Below, piece by piece: positions 36,972 to 46,995 of a stretch of 64,000 nucleotides of DNA. Positions within the stretch are counted from its first letter, which is position 1. Each line of letters begins with the position of its first letter. Under the pieces are notes generated by a model that ran no database searches, had not been told where the DNA came from, and saw only the letters and a program-made list of their open reading frames with translations. This stretch comes from Kitasatospora humi (lineage in GTDB: Bacteria; Actinomycetota; Actinomycetes; Streptomycetales; Streptomycetaceae), in assembly GCF_020907985.1 (NCBI RefSeq), contig NZ_JAJJPA010000013.1, positions 62,001 to 126,000 of the forward strand, in the 5' to 3' direction. A program made the translations under genes and the position numbers.

Positions 36972-39197
36972 ATGCCGACCCTGCTCCACCGCCTCGGGCG
37001 GCTCGCCCACCGCCACCGACGGCGCGTCCTGGCCCTCTGGCTGGCGGTGATCGCCGCGGCCGTCGGCTGCATGCTCGCCTTCGGCGGCCCCGGCAAGCTC
37101 GACGACACCTTCACCATCCCCGGCTCCGAGTCGCAGCAGGCGCTGGACCGGTTGAAGACCGACTTCCCGGCGTTCTCCGGCACCAGCGCCCAGGTGGTCT
37201 TCACCGCCCCGGCCGGCCACCAGGTCACCGACCCGCCCGAGCAGGCCGCGATCCACGCCGCGCTCACCGCTGCCCGGTCCGCGCCCCAGGTGGCCAAGGT
37301 GGTCGACCCGGCCGCCGCGCACACCGTCTCCGCCGACGGCAGCACCGCGATCGCCCAGGTGCAGTACGAGGTCACCTCCGGCGGGCTGAAGTCCGACTCG
37401 GTGGACCGGCTGCGCACGGCAGTGGACGGCGCCCGGCAGTCCGGCCTCGACGTCCAGGTCGGCGGCAACGCGCTCAACCAGAGCAAGGCCAAGCAGGGAG
37501 CCGGCGACCTGATCGGCGTCGCCGTGGCCCTGCTCGTCCTGGCGCTGACCTTCGGCTCGCTGCTCAGTGCCGGACTGCCGCTGCTCAGCGCCCTGGTCGG
37601 GGTGGTCGCCGTGATCGCCGGAGTGCTCGCCTTCACCGGCGTCACCTCGGTGTCCTCCACCGCGCAGAGCCTGGCGCTGATGATCGGACTGGCGGTCGGC
37701 ATCGACTACGCCCTCTTCATCGTCAGCCGGCACCGAGCCCAACTCGCGGACGGCACCGCACCCGAAGAGTCGGCAGCGCTGGCCGTCGGCACCGCCGGCA
37801 GCGCCGTGGTCTTCGCCGGCCTCACCGTGGTGATCGCCATGGCCGGCCTCAGCGTGATCGGCATCCCCTACCTGACCGTCATGGGCCTGAGCGCCGCCGG
37901 GGCGGTCCTCATCGCCGTGCTGGTCGCGATCACCCTGCTGCCCGCCCTGCTCGGATTCGCGGGTGCCCGGCTGATACCCCGGCCCGGCAGCCGGGCGATG
38001 CGCCGCGAACGGACCCCGGCCCGCACCGGCGGCGGCCCGGCCAACGCGGGGGAGCGCTGGTTCCGCCTGGTCACCCGCCGTCCGCTGGTCACCACCGCCC
38101 TGGTACTGGCCGCCGTCGGAGCCCTCGCCTGGCCCGCGCACAGCCTTCGGATGGCGCTGCCCGACAACGGCACCGCGCCCGCCCACTCCTCGCAGCGCCT
38201 CGCCTACGACCGGATCAGCCAGGAGTTCGGCCCCGGTTTCAACGGTCCGCTGCTGGTGCTGGCCGACACTTCGCACAGCGCCGACCCGGCCGTTGCCACC
38301 CGCACCATCGTCAACGGGATCAAGGCACTGCCCGGCGTCAGCGCGGTCGGCGATCCGGTCGCCGACCCCGCCACCCGCACCGCGCTGATCCAGGTGGTCC
38401 CCACCGGCGGCCCCGCGGACCAGTCGACCAAGGACCTGGTCTCGACGATCCGCGGCGACGCCGCCACCATCACCCGGCAGACCGGTGCCACCATCGGCGT
38501 CACCGGCACCACCGCCGTCGGCATCGACGTCTCGGCCAAGCTCAACGCGGCGCTGATCCCCTTCGCCTCGGTGGTGGTCGGCCTGTCGTTGCTCCTGCTG
38601 CTGCTGGTCTTCCGCTCGCTGGTGGTGCCGCTGAAGGCCGCCGCCGGGTTCCTGCTCTCCATCGCGGCCACCCTGGGCGCCGTGGTCGACGTCTTCCAGT
38701 GGGGCCACTTCGCCGACCTGATCGGGGTGGACAAGGCCGGGCCGGTGAGCAGCTTCCTGCCGATCATCCTGCTCGCGGTGCTCTTCGGGCTGGCCATGGA
38801 CTACGAGGTGTTCCTGGTCTCCCGGATGCGCGAGGCCCAGGTGCACCACCGGCAGCCACTGCGCGCGGTGCACGAGGGCGCCCGGCACAGCGCCAGGGTG
38901 GTCACGGCCGCCGCGCTGATCATGATCGCGGTGTTCGCCTCCTTCCTGGGGTCGGACTCCCTGATGCTCAAGCAGATCGCCCTCGCCCTGGCGATCGGGG
39001 TGGCGCTGGACGCCTTCGTGATCCGGATGACCTTCGTGCCGGCCGTGCTCGCCCTCACCCGGCACGCCGCCTGGTGGCTGCCGCGCCGGCTGGACCGGCT
39101 GCTGCCCGACCTCGACATCGAGGGCGAAGGGCTGCGGCGCCGCACCGGGGAGCCCGGGGCGACGGTGCACCGGCTGCACACGACCGCCGGCCACTGA
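36972..39197 (+). CDS. MMPL family RND transporter
   Basis: 741 residues with about 12 membrane helices in two repeats. Each half has a helix, a large extracytoplasmic domain (residues about 40-160 and about 395-525) and five further helices. TM4 motifs MIGLAVGIDYALFIVSRHR and LAMDYEVFLVSRMRE carry the proton-relay Asp-Tyr pairs of MMPL proteins. Such pumps export lipids, siderophores or drugs. ATG 36972 was chosen because the frame upstream of it runs through the operator. Confidence 0.92.
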   Translation: MPTLLHRLGRLAHRHRRRVLALWLAVIAAAVGCMLAFGGPGKLDDTFTIPGSESQQALDRLKTDFPAFSGTSAQVVFTAPAGHQVTDPPEQAAIHAALTAARSAPQVAKVVDPAAAHTVSADGSTAIAQVQYEVTSGGLKSDSVDRLRTAVDGARQSGLDVQVGGNALNQSKAKQGAGDLIGVAVALLVLALTFGSLLSAGLPLLSALVGVVAVIAGVLAFTGVTSVSSTAQSLALMIGLAVGIDYALFIVSRHRAQLADGTAPEESAALAVGTAGSAVVFAGLTVVIAMAGLSVIGIPYLTVMGLSAAGAVLIAVLVAITLLPALLGFAGARLIPRPGSRAMRRERTPARTGGGPANAGERWFRLVTRRPLVTTALVLAAVGALAWPAHSLRMALPDNGTAPAHSSQRLAYDRISQEFGPGFNGPLLVLADTSHSADPAVATRTIVNGIKALPGVSAVGDPVADPATRTALIQVVPTGGPADQSTKDLVSTIRGDAATITRQTGATIGVTGTTAVGIDVSAKLNAALIPFASVVVGLSLLLLLLVFRSLVVPLKAAAGFLLSIAATLGAVVDVFQWGHFADLIGVDKAGPVSSFLPIILLAVLFGLAMDYEVFLVSRMREAQVHHRQPLRAVHEGARHSARVVTAAALIMIAVFASFLGSDSLMLKQIALALAIGVALDAFVIRMTFVPAVLALTRHAAWWLPRRLDRLLPDLDIEGEGLRRRTGEPGATVHRLHTTAGH

Positions 39198-39266
39198 GCC
39201 GCGGGGCGGGGCGGGTTCGGATGATATGACGGAATCGACAGATCATCAGATCCGAGGAGTGCCGCC

Positions 39267-40010
39267 ATGTCCGAGCCCGCCCCGACCCCGCTCCAGCCGC
39301 TCGACGAGGACTGGGACCGCGCCCTCGCCGTGGTCGCCCATCCGGACGACATGGAGTACGGCGCGGCGGCGGCCGTGGCCCGCTGGACCGCCCAGGGCAA
39401 GAGCGTCGTCTACGCCATGGTGACCAGCGGCGAGGCCGGCATCGACGGGCTCGACCCGGCCGAGTGCCGGCCGCTGCGCGAGGCCGAGCAGATCGCCTCG
39501 GCCGCCCTGGTCGGGGTGGACACCGTGGAGTTCCTGCACCACCCCGACGGCGTCCTGGAGTACGGGCTACCGCTGCGCCGGGACATCGCCCGGCTGATCC
39601 GCCGGCACCGCCCGGAGATCGTGATCACCACCAACTTCCGTGACACCTACGGTGGCGTGATGCCCAACCAGGCCGACCACATCGCCGCCGGCCGGGCCAC
39701 CCTGGACGCGATCCGGGACGCCGGCAACCGCTGGGTCTTCCGCGAGCTGCTGGCGGAGGGCCACCAGCCCTGGGACGGCGTGCGCCAGCTCTGGGCGGCC
39801 GGCTCCCCGCTCGGCGAGCACGGGGTGGACACCACCGACCACTTCGAGGCCGGCGTCGCCTCGCTGGAGGCGCACGCCGCCTACCTGGCCGGGCTGAGCG
39901 GCCAGATGGGTGATGCCCGGGAGTTCCTGGAGGGGATGAGCCGGGAGAGCGGCTCCCGGCTGGGCACCCGGTTCGCGGCCTCCTTCGAGGTGCTGCGGCT
40001 GAAGTTCTGA
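39267..40010 (+). CDS. PIG-L family (LmbE-like) deacetylase
   Basis: 247 residues. The zinc motif AHPDD appears in LAVVAHPDDMEYGAAA and the later metal His in NQADHIAAGRATL. The family removes N-acetyl groups from GlcNAc conjugates; MshB and Mca of mycothiol metabolism and antibiotic-tailoring members belong to it. GAGGAG precedes ATG 39267. This one is shorter than MshB (about 300 residues), so another substrate is likely. Confidence 0.9.
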   Translation: MSEPAPTPLQPLDEDWDRALAVVAHPDDMEYGAAAAVARWTAQGKSVVYAMVTSGEAGIDGLDPAECRPLREAEQIASAALVGVDTVEFLHHPDGVLEYGLPLRRDIARLIRRHRPEIVITTNFRDTYGGVMPNQADHIAAGRATLDAIRDAGNRWVFRELLAEGHQPWDGVRQLWAAGSPLGEHGVDTTDHFEAGVASLEAHAAYLAGLSGQMGDAREFLEGMSRESGSRLGTRFAASFEVLRLKF

Positions 40011-40230
40011 CCGTGACGCTGCTGTGATGCTGTCGTGACGCGGCCGTGATGCGGCCTTGACGCACAGGCTGCCCGGTGACGGACGGTGGCGTTCGGTCCC
40101 CTGAGGTTCCGACCTGAAAATCTGACTTCGAGGTTTCTGCGGCGTGGCGGAAATAGCCTTCCGGGCGCGCCGGTTGACGATCACCGAGCAGAGCGGCCGC
40201 AACCGCCGCGCAGCACCCGAGGAGCGGACC

Positions 40231-40890
40231 ATGAAGATCGGCATCATCGGCGCCGGAAACATCGGCGGCAATCTCACCCGGCGGTTCACCGCCCTCGGCC
40301 ACCAGGTGGCGGTGGCCAACTCGCGCGGCCCGCAGACCCTGACCGAGCTCGCCGCCGAGACCGGCGCCACCCCGGTGCCGATCACCGAGGTGGCCAAGGG
40401 CGCCGAACTGGTGGTGGTCACCGTCCCGCTGAAGGCCGTGCCGAAGCTGCCCAAGGACGTCTTCGCGGGCGCGGCCGACGGCCTGGTCGTCGTCGACACC
40501 GGCAACTACTACCCGCAGCGCGACGGCCGGATCGCCGGGATCGAGGACGACGGCCTGACCGAGAGCCGCTGGACCGAGCGGCAGCTCGGCCACCCGGTGG
40601 TCAAGGCCTTCAACGAGACCTATGCGCAGGACCTGCTGGAGCGGCCGCGCCCGGCCGGCGACCCGGAGCGGATGGCCCTGCCGGTGGCCGGTGACGACGC
40701 GGCGGCCAAGCGGACGGTGCGGGCCCTGATCGAGGAAATGGGCTTCGACACCGTGGACGCCGGCGGGCTCGACGAGTCCTGGCGCCAGCAGCCCGGCACC
40801 CCGGCCTACGGCATGCGGGCCGGCGTCGCGGAGGTCACCAAGGCGCTGGCCGAGGCGAGCCCGGAACGCCCGGCGGACTTCCGCGCCTGA
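40231..40890 (+). CDS. NADPH-dependent F420 reductase-like Rossmann protein
   Basis: 219 residues. MKIGIIGAGNIGGNLTRRF is the nucleotide-binding start, and NSRGPQTLTELAAETG fits NADP choice (Arg after the second strand). VKAFNETYAQDLL and LPVAGDD follow the pattern of F420H2:NADP oxidoreductase (Fno)-like proteins. Many short members do not use F420, so the electron partner is uncertain. GAGGAG lies 6 nt before ATG 40231. Confidence 0.85.
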   Translation: MKIGIIGAGNIGGNLTRRFTALGHQVAVANSRGPQTLTELAAETGATPVPITEVAKGAELVVVTVPLKAVPKLPKDVFAGAADGLVVVDTGNYYPQRDGRIAGIEDDGLTESRWTERQLGHPVVKAFNETYAQDLLERPRPAGDPERMALPVAGDDAAAKRTVRALIEEMGFDTVDAGGLDESWRQQPGTPAYGMRAGVAEVTKALAEASPERPADFRA

Positions 40891-41038
40891 GCGGGAGACG
40901 GGCCCCGGGGTCCGGGCGTTCCGTGGGGGAGGCCCGGGCCCCGGTGGCCTCGTGGGCGAGCCGGTGCGGTGATTCGGCGCCGCCGCGCCCCGGCGGTCCC
41001 GGTGGCCCCGGCGCGCGATTCGGCGTAGATATGGGCCC

Positions 41039-43693
41039 ATGGCCCGGATGAAGCGGACGCGGGTGCGCAGCCTGGCCGGGCAGGTGTTCGCGCTCCAGGT
41101 GCTGGTGGTGTTGCTGCTGGTCGTGGCCGCAGTGACCGCCTTGGTGCTGCAATCGAGTTACGACAGCACTGACGAAGCGCGCAACCGCTCGGTCGCCGTC
41201 GCCCAGACCTTCGCCAACGCGCCCGGCACCGCCGCGGCGATCCAGTCGCCCGACCCCACGGCGATCCTGCAGCCCAAGGCCGAGGCCGCCCGGGTCGGCT
41301 CCGGCGTCGACTTCGTCGTGGTGATCAACACCGACGGCATCCGCCTCACCCATCCGCTGCCCAACCGGATCGGCAAGAAGTTCGTCGGCAACTACGAGCC
41401 GGCGCTGCACGGCCAGGTGGTGACCGAGCAGATCAACGGCACCATCGGCCGACTGGAGCAGGCCATCGTGCCGGTGCACGCCAACAACGGCACGGTGGTC
41501 GGCGCGGTCTCGGCCGGCATCACCATCAGCAGGGTCACCAATGTGGTGGACAACCAGCTGCCGTTGGTGCTCGGCGCGGCGGGCGGTGCGCTGGTCCTGG
41601 CCACCATCGGCACCGCGCTGGCCAGCCGCCGGCTGCGTCGTCAGACCCGCGGCCTCGGCCCGGTCGAGATGACGCGGATGTACGAGCACCACGACGCCGT
41701 GCTGCACGCCGTCCGCGAGGGCGTGCTGATCATCAGCACGGCCCGGCGCGGCCCCGACACCCTGCTGCTCGCCAACGACGAGGCCCGCCGGCTGCTCGGC
41801 CTGCCCGTCGATGCCGAAGGCCGGGCGGTCACCGACCTCGGGCTGGACCGCCGCGCCACCGACCTGCTCACCTCGGGGCGTGCCGTCAACGACGAGGTGC
41901 TGGTCAGCCAGGACCGGCTGCTGGTGGTCAACATCCGGACCACCGACCAGGCCGGCGGCCCGCCCGGCAGCGTGGTCACGCTGCGCGACTCGACGGAACT
42001 GCACACCGCGTCCGACCGCGCCGAGGCCGCCGGCCGCCGCCTCACCCTGCTCTACGACGCCTCGGTGGCCATCGGCACCACCCTGGACATCACCCGTACC
42101 GCCGAGGAGCTGGCCGAGGTGGCGGTGCCGCGGTTCGCCGACGTGGTCACCGTGGACCTGGCCGAGCCGGTGCTGTCCGGTGAGGAGCCGGTCCCCGAGG
42201 ACAGCCTGCGGATGCGGCGGGTGGCGCTGCACGGCACCGCGCCGCACGACCCGCAGGCGTACTACCCGGTCGGCGAGTCCATCACCGTGCGGCGTGCCTC
42301 GCCGCAGGGCCGCAGTCTGGGCACCGGCCGCGCGGTGCTCGACACCGACCTGCCGAACTCGCCCGAATGGCAGGCCCAGGACCTGCGGCGGTCCGCCGCC
42401 GTGCTGGCCACCGGGGCGCACTCGGTGATTAGGGTGCCGCTGCGGGCACGCGGGGTGCAGCTGGGCATGGCCAAGTTCTGGCGCGGGGGCGAGTCGGCGC
42501 GCTACGAACCCGACGACCTCTCGCTGGCCGAGGAGCTCGGCGCCCGGGCCGCCGTCTGCATCGACAACGCCCGCCGCTACACCCGCGAGCACGGCATGGC
42601 GGTGACCCTGCAGCGCAGCCTGCTGCCCCGGGGCCTACCCGAGCAGACCGCCCTGGATGTCGCCTCCCGCTACCTGCCGGCGCAGGCCGGGGTGGGCGGC
42701 GACTGGTTCGACCTGATCCCGCTGCCCGGCGCCCGGGTCGCGCTGGTGGTCGGCGACGTGGTCGGCCACGGCCTGCACGCGGCCGCCACCATGGGCCGGC
42801 TGCGCACCGCGGTGTACAACTTCGCGATGCTCGACCTGCCGCCCGACGAGCTGCTCTCGTACCTGGACGAGCTGGTCTCCCGGCTCGACCAGCAGCAGCG
42901 CCAGGAGCCCGGCGGCAGCGACGCGGTGACCGGCGCGGGCTGCCTGTTCGCCGTCTACGACCCGGTGACCCGCCAGTGCGCCGTCGCCCGGTCCGGTCAC
43001 CCGCCGCCCGCGGTGGTGCACCCGGACGGCTCGGTCGAGTTCCCCGAGGTCCCCGCCGGACCGCCGCTCGGCGTCGGCGGGCTGCCGTTCCTGGCGGCCC
43101 AGCTGGAGCTGGCCGAGGGCAGCCGGCTGGTGCTCTACACCGACGGCCTGCTGGAGGACCGCCGCCGCGACCTGGAGACCGGCCTGGAGCTGCTGCGCCA
43201 AGCCCTCCAGCGCTCCGGCCCGGACCCGGAGCAGACCTGCGAGACGGTGCTGGCCGAACTGCTGCCCGCCCATCCCAACGATGACGTCGCCCTGCTGGTC
43301 GCCCGCACCCGGGTGCTGCCCGCCGACCGGGTGGCGCACTGGCAGGTGCCCTCCGACCCGGCCGCGGTGCGCGAGGTGCGGGCCGGGGTCAGCCGCCAAC
43401 TGGACACCTGGGGCCTGGAAGAGCAGGCGTTCACCACCGAGCTGATCCTCAGCGAGCTGCTCACCAACGCGATCCGCTACGGCGTCGAGCCGATCACCGT
43501 GCGGCTGCTCTTCGACCGGCTGCTGACCTGCGAGGTGTCCGACGGCAGCAGCACCTCCCCGCACCTGCGCTACGCGGCCGAGTCCGACGAGGGCGGTCGC
43601 GGCCTCTTCCTGGTCGCCCAGTTCGCCGAGCGCTGGGGCACCCGCTACACCGCGAACGGCAAGGTGATCTGGGCCGAGCAGGAGGTGAGCTGA
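41039..43693 (+). CDS. SpoIIE-type sensor phosphatase with PAS, GAF and ATPase domains
   Basis: 884 residues. TM1 (about 18-40), an extracytoplasmic single-Cache-like sensor (about 45-170, NTDGIRLTHPLPNRIGKKFV), TM2 (about 175-195), PAS (about 215-330), GAF (about 345-510), a PP2C/SpoIIE domain with GGDWFDLIPLPGARVALVVGD (about 540-730) and a C-terminal HATPase_c (about 750-880) with the N-box LLTNAIRYG. Such proteins couple signals to anti-sigma/anti-anti-sigma switching. TAGATA (about 41025) lies 8-9 nt before ATG 41039, so the message is probably leaderless. Confidence 0.93.
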   Translation: MARMKRTRVRSLAGQVFALQVLVVLLLVVAAVTALVLQSSYDSTDEARNRSVAVAQTFANAPGTAAAIQSPDPTAILQPKAEAARVGSGVDFVVVINTDGIRLTHPLPNRIGKKFVGNYEPALHGQVVTEQINGTIGRLEQAIVPVHANNGTVVGAVSAGITISRVTNVVDNQLPLVLGAAGGALVLATIGTALASRRLRRQTRGLGPVEMTRMYEHHDAVLHAVREGVLIISTARRGPDTLLLANDEARRLLGLPVDAEGRAVTDLGLDRRATDLLTSGRAVNDEVLVSQDRLLVVNIRTTDQAGGPPGSVVTLRDSTELHTASDRAEAAGRRLTLLYDASVAIGTTLDITRTAEELAEVAVPRFADVVTVDLAEPVLSGEEPVPEDSLRMRRVALHGTAPHDPQAYYPVGESITVRRASPQGRSLGTGRAVLDTDLPNSPEWQAQDLRRSAAVLATGAHSVIRVPLRARGVQLGMAKFWRGGESARYEPDDLSLAEELGARAAVCIDNARRYTREHGMAVTLQRSLLPRGLPEQTALDVASRYLPAQAGVGGDWFDLIPLPGARVALVVGDVVGHGLHAAATMGRLRTAVYNFAMLDLPPDELLSYLDELVSRLDQQQRQEPGGSDAVTGAGCLFAVYDPVTRQCAVARSGHPPPAVVHPDGSVEFPEVPAGPPLGVGGLPFLAAQLELAEGSRLVLYTDGLLEDRRRDLETGLELLRQALQRSGPDPEQTCETVLAELLPAHPNDDVALLVARTRVLPADRVAHWQVPSDPAAVREVRAGVSRQLDTWGLEEQAFTTELILSELLTNAIRYGVEPITVRLLFDRLLTCEVSDGSSTSPHLRYAAESDEGGRGLFLVAQFAERWGTRYTANGKVIWAEQEVS

Positions 43694-43695
43694 GG

Positions 43696-43785
43696 GAGCG
43701 CTTGGTCAGCCGGCGCGCCGCCCGGGGTAGCTGAGTGAGCGCTTGGTCAGCCGCCGCGCCGCCCGGGGCGGCCGGGTGAGCGCAC
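43696..43785 (+). repeat. 41-bp tandem repeat (three GAGCGC-phased units, third degenerate)
   Basis: GAGCGCTTGGTCAGCCG starts at 43696 and 43737, and GAGCGC recurs at 43778: an exact 41-bp period. Units 1 and 2 agree over almost the whole length (CGCGCCGCCCGGGG shared); unit 3 keeps only its start. It begins just after the SpoIIE stop codon and encodes nothing obvious. Confidence 0.65.
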
Positions 43786-43887
43786 GGCCGGCCCGCGGCC
43801 GGAAGGGCGACCGGAGCGCTCGGGTGCGGCGCTCCGGGGGAGCACTCGCGGTGCGGAGTGTGGCCGGGGGGACCGGCGCCGGACAGG

Positions 43888-43921
43888 CCGGAGGGCCGTG
43901 GCGGCTGCCACGGCCCTCCGG
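43888..43921. terminator. strong hairpin terminator
   Basis: CCGGAGGGCCGTGGC (43888-43902) with its complement at 43907-43921, 15 perfect pairs around GGCT. It lies just past the stop of the secreted-protein gene and also downstream of the SpoIIE gene. Confidence 0.85.
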
Positions 43922-43936
43922 TTGGGCGATCGAGCG

Positions 43937-45847
43937 TCAGGAGGCGTTGAGCGCGGTGTCGTCGATCACGAAGCTGGTCTGCAGCGAGGAGTCCTCGGTG
44001 CCGGTGAACTTCAGGGTCACGGTCTGACCGATGAAGGAGGAGAGGTTGAAGGTCTTCTGCACGTAGCCGGAGTTGGCGTTGACGTTGGAGTAGGTGGCCA
44101 GGTTGGTGGAGTTGGCCTGGACCGTCAGCTTGTCGTAGGCGGTGCTGCCGCTCTCGGCGGTGTCGATGTGCAGCCAGAAGCTGAAGCTGGCGCTCTTGCA
44201 GCTGGCCGGGATGGTGACGGTCTGCGACAGGGTGTCGGTGTGGGTGGTGCCGTAGCCGTCCAGCCAGGCCTTCCAGGAGCCGCTGTGGGCCGGCTCGCCG
44301 CTGGAGTTGTCGATCACGCCGGCGGTGGCGGTCCACGGCGACGCGCTACCGGTCTCGAAGCCCGGGTTGCCGATCAGCTGGCCGGCGGTGCAGCCGCCAC
44401 CGCCGCCGGAGCCGGAGATGGTCCAGCTGAACGACGCGCTACCGGAGGCACCGGTGCTGTCCTTGGCGGTCACGGTCACCGAGGAGGTGCCCGCGGTGGT
44501 CGGGGTGCCCGTGATGTCACCGGAGGAGCTGATCGACAGGCCGGCCGGCAGGCCGGTGGCCGAGTAGGTCAGGGTCTGGCCGGAGGCCGAGTCGGTCGCG
44601 CTCAGCTGCAGGTTGACCGCGGTGCCCACGGTGCCGCTCTGGCTGCCCGGGTTGGTCACCGTGACGGTGTTGCCGCCGCCGCCACCACCGTTGACGATCG
44701 GGTGCGAGATGGCGCAGGCGTTGGTGTCGTTGGACCAGCTGGCCTGCTCCGGGTAGGTGCCGAAGGAGCCGAACGAGACGTTGGCCGCGCCGCCCGCCGT
44801 GCCGGGGGAGAGCCAGGCGCACTCGTCGGAGTTCTCCTGGCCGTTGAAGGAGCTGCCGCTCTGCTGGTTGGTCCAACCACCGGCCGGGTTCATGTCGGAC
44901 ATCATCTCGTGCCACTCGTGGCCCAGGGTGATGGTCCAGCCGTCAAGGGTGCCAGGAGAGTTGACGAAACCGACGCCGCAGCCCGCACCCGAGTCCATGT
45001 TGTAGGGCTGGTTGCTGAACGCGATGTCGCCGTAGGGCGAGTTGACCGCGCCGCCGGTGAGCGAGGAGTCACCGGTGTAGTCGTGCCAGGCGCAGTACTG
45101 GTTCTGGTAGTTGTCCGGGTTGGTGCCGTGCGGGGAGAGGATCACGTAGTAGGCGTTGCGGTTGGAGCCCGACGCCGTGTTGCCGAAGTGGGCCGCCGCC
45201 TTGACGGCTTCCTGGCCCAGTTGGTTGCCGGTCGCGGCGCTCGGCGAGGCGGCCGAGGTGTCCTCCCAGACGCCGGACAGCACACCGCCGGTCTGGTACG
45301 GGATGAAGTTGGCGTTCGACGGGCAACTGGTCGCGCCGGCCGAGACGTTGGGGCCGTCACACCACTGGGTCAGGTCGGCCGACCAGAGCTCGCCGTTGGT
45401 GCCGATGCCCTTGAACATCTGCTGGGCCGCCGAGGCCGCGCTGTCCGGGTCGCCGGAGAAGGTCGCGTTGCCGTTGCCGTCGGTGCCCTGAGTGCCCCAC
45501 TGGGAACCGTAGAACACCAGGTAGACCTTGGCGTGGCCGCTGTTGACGCCGACGCCGTCGATGCCGCCGCCGTAGGACAGCGTCTCGGGGCCCGTGGCCA
45601 CGTTGGGCGTCGGGTGGCCGGCGTCCCACGACTTCATCTTGGCGTTCTGCTGGATGGTCGGGATCACCCCGTGCCGGTACGAGTGCTCGTACGACGGGTT
45701 GTAGGGGTTCGCGGCCGACTGGCCGGTGGCCGGCGAGGCGCCGGCCGGAGACGCGGCAGCGGTCATGGCGACACCGGTGATCAGCGACAGTGCTGCCACA
45801 CCGGTCAGGGCCGCTCTGGCGGCACCGCGGATCTGGGGAGTACCCAT
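43937..45847 (-). CDS. secreted multidomain protein with HEWHE metal-like motif and Ig-like domain
   Basis: 636 residues. A signal peptide ([20 protein letters not shown], cut near AAASPAGA) is followed by a domain of about 320 residues with [21 protein letters not shown] and [19 protein letters not shown]. The last resembles the HE(Y/W)xE..(T/S)D motif of uncharacterised secreted peptidase-like proteins, not the canonical HExxH. Next come an Ig-like He_PIG domain ([20 protein letters not shown]), a glycine hinge and a C-terminal beta-sandwich ([17 protein letters not shown]) like carbohydrate-binding or P-domain modules. The start is ATG 45847, ahead of the signal peptide; upstream codons precede the GGAGAGAGG site. 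Confidence 0.85.
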   Translation of the reverse strand: MGTPQIRGAARAALTGVAALSLITGVAMTAAASPAGASPATGQSAANPYNPSYEHSYRHGVIPTIQQNAKMKSWDAGHPTPNVATGPETLSYGGGIDGVGVNSGHAKVYLVFYGSQWGTQGTDGNGNATFSGDPDSAASAAQQMFKGIGTNGELWSADLTQWCDGPNVSAGATSCPSNANFIPYQTGGVLSGVWEDTSAASPSAATGNQLGQEAVKAAAHFGNTASGSNRNAYYVILSPHGTNPDNYQNQYCAWHDYTGDSSLTGGAVNSPYGDIAFSNQPYNMDSGAGCGVGFVNSPGTLDGWTITLGHEWHEMMSDMNPAGGWTNQQSGSSFNGQENSDECAWLSPGTAGGAANVSFGSFGTYPEQASWSNDTNACAISHPIVNGGGGGGNTVTVTNPGSQSGTVGTAVNLQLSATDSASGQTLTYSATGLPAGLSISSSGDITGTPTTAGTSSVTVTAKDSTGASGSASFSWTISGSGGGGGCTAGQLIGNPGFETGSASPWTATAGVIDNSSGEPAHSGSWKAWLDGYGTTHTDTLSQTVTIPASCKSASFSFWLHIDTAESGSTAYDKLTVQANSTNLATYSNVNANSGYVQKTFNLSSFIGQTVTLKFTGTEDSSLQTSFVIDDTALNAS

Positions 45848-46171
45848 CTGTGGGGGGAGTCCTCTCTCCTGCACACCGCCAACGTGCCTGGTGGGCACGG
45901 GCGGTCGGCTCTGTGGGGTCGGGCTGCGAGAGGCGCACTGGGGGAGCCGGCCGGCATGACGCACGGGTCCGGCCTGGAGTGCTGGATGGCACTGAGCCTA
46001 GGGGCGCGGCTGGTTGGGGGTGCGCACCGCGCGAGTGGGGGAGTGTCAAACTTGCCTGCTGCGGCAACTGTCGTCAGTCGCCAGGCAGTTGGTGCGCCGT
46101 TCGCTGCCGTGAAGCAAAGCAGAGTTGGCAAGTCGCGGTCAACGGGGCGAACGCCAAATTCGTGCCCCGAC

Positions 46172-46185
46172 CGACCGATCGGTCG
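46172..46185. promoter_or_regulatory. 14-bp perfect palindrome
   Basis: CGACCGATCGGTCG reads the same on both strands. It lies about 325 bp upstream of the secreted-protein start and 29 bp past the thioesterase stop. It may be a TetR-type operator for the secreted protein; no regulator is adjacent. Confidence 0.35.
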
Positions 46186-46194
46186 CGATGATCG

Positions 46195-46220
46195 CCGGTA
46201 GCGGAGCCGACCGCTACCGG
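46195..46220 (-). terminator. terminator at the end of the thioesterase operon
   Basis: CCGGTAGCGG (46195-46204) and CCGCTACCGG (46211-46220), 10 perfect pairs, 6-nt loop. The thioesterase stop codon (46214-46216) is inside the stem. Confidence 0.7.
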
Positions 46221-46963
46221 ATTTCCAGCCGGCCGAGCAGGTCGCTCAGCAACTCCTCGGTGTGGTCCGCGAGATAGAAGTGGCCGCCGGTGAAGGAGCG
46301 CAGCGCGAACGGGCCGTTGGTGCGCTCGGCCCAGGCCGCCACGCCTGCCTCGTCCACGTACTGCTCGGCGTCGCCCAGGTAGCCGACCACCGGCAGCTCC
46401 AGGGGCGCGGCGCCCGGCTCCGGCTGGTAGCCGTCCACCACCGAGTAGTCGTTCCGCAGGATCGGCAGGATCAGTTCCAGCAGTTCCGGGTGCTTGTGGA
46501 ACTCCGCGTCGGTGCCGCCGAGTTCGGTGAGATCGGCGATCAGCTCGCGGTCGGTGGCGTTCGCCAGCCCGCGCTTGGTCTCATGACCGGGGGCCGGGCG
46601 GCTGGAGAGGAACACCGCCCGCAGCGCCGGGTGACCGGCCAGCCGGCGCGCCGTCTCATAAGCCACCATGGCGCCCATGCTGTGGCCGAAGAAGGCCAGC
46701 GGGGCACCGGTGAGCGTGGCGCAGGCCTCGGCGATCGGGTCCGCCAGCCCGGTGATCGAGCCGACCAGCGGCTCCCGGAACCGGTCCTCCCGGCCCGGAT
46801 AGCGCACCGCGAGCACCTCCACGCCGGCCGGGACGGCCTTGCCCCACGGGCGGAAGTAACCGGCCGAGCCGCCCGCGTGCGGGAAGCAGAGCAGCCGCAG
46901 CCGGGGAGTGGCCGTCGCCGGCGTGAGGCACCGGAACCACTGCTCGGCCGTCGCGCTGCCCAT
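46214..46963 (-). CDS. type II thioesterase, GrsT-like
   Basis: 249 residues. LLCFPHAGGSAGYFRPWGK, RYPGREDRF, nucleophile elbow GHSMGA, Asp in GYLGDAEQYV and His in FTGGHFYL are all textbook for TEII editing enzymes of NRPS/PKS systems. It is much closer to standard TEII than the copy at 33870. It starts 32 bp after the ketopantoate reductase and is the last gene of a four-gene minus-strand unit. ATG 46963. Confidence 0.93.
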   Translation of the reverse strand: MGSATAEQWFRCLTPATATPRLRLLCFPHAGGSAGYFRPWGKAVPAGVEVLAVRYPGREDRFREPLVGSITGLADPIAEACATLTGAPLAFFGHSMGAMVAYETARRLAGHPALRAVFLSSRPAPGHETKRGLANATDRELIADLTELGGTDAEFHKHPELLELILPILRNDYSVVDGYQPEPGAAPLELPVVGYLGDAEQYVDEAGVAAWAERTNGPFALRSFTGGHFYLADHTEELLSDLLGRLEIR

Positions 46964-46995
46964 GCCTGCCCACTCCCCCGTCGATCTTGTCCGGG

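Noticed and set aside
43696..43785. CRISPR array
   Set aside because: The whole 41-bp unit repeats, without variable spacers, and there are no cas genes.
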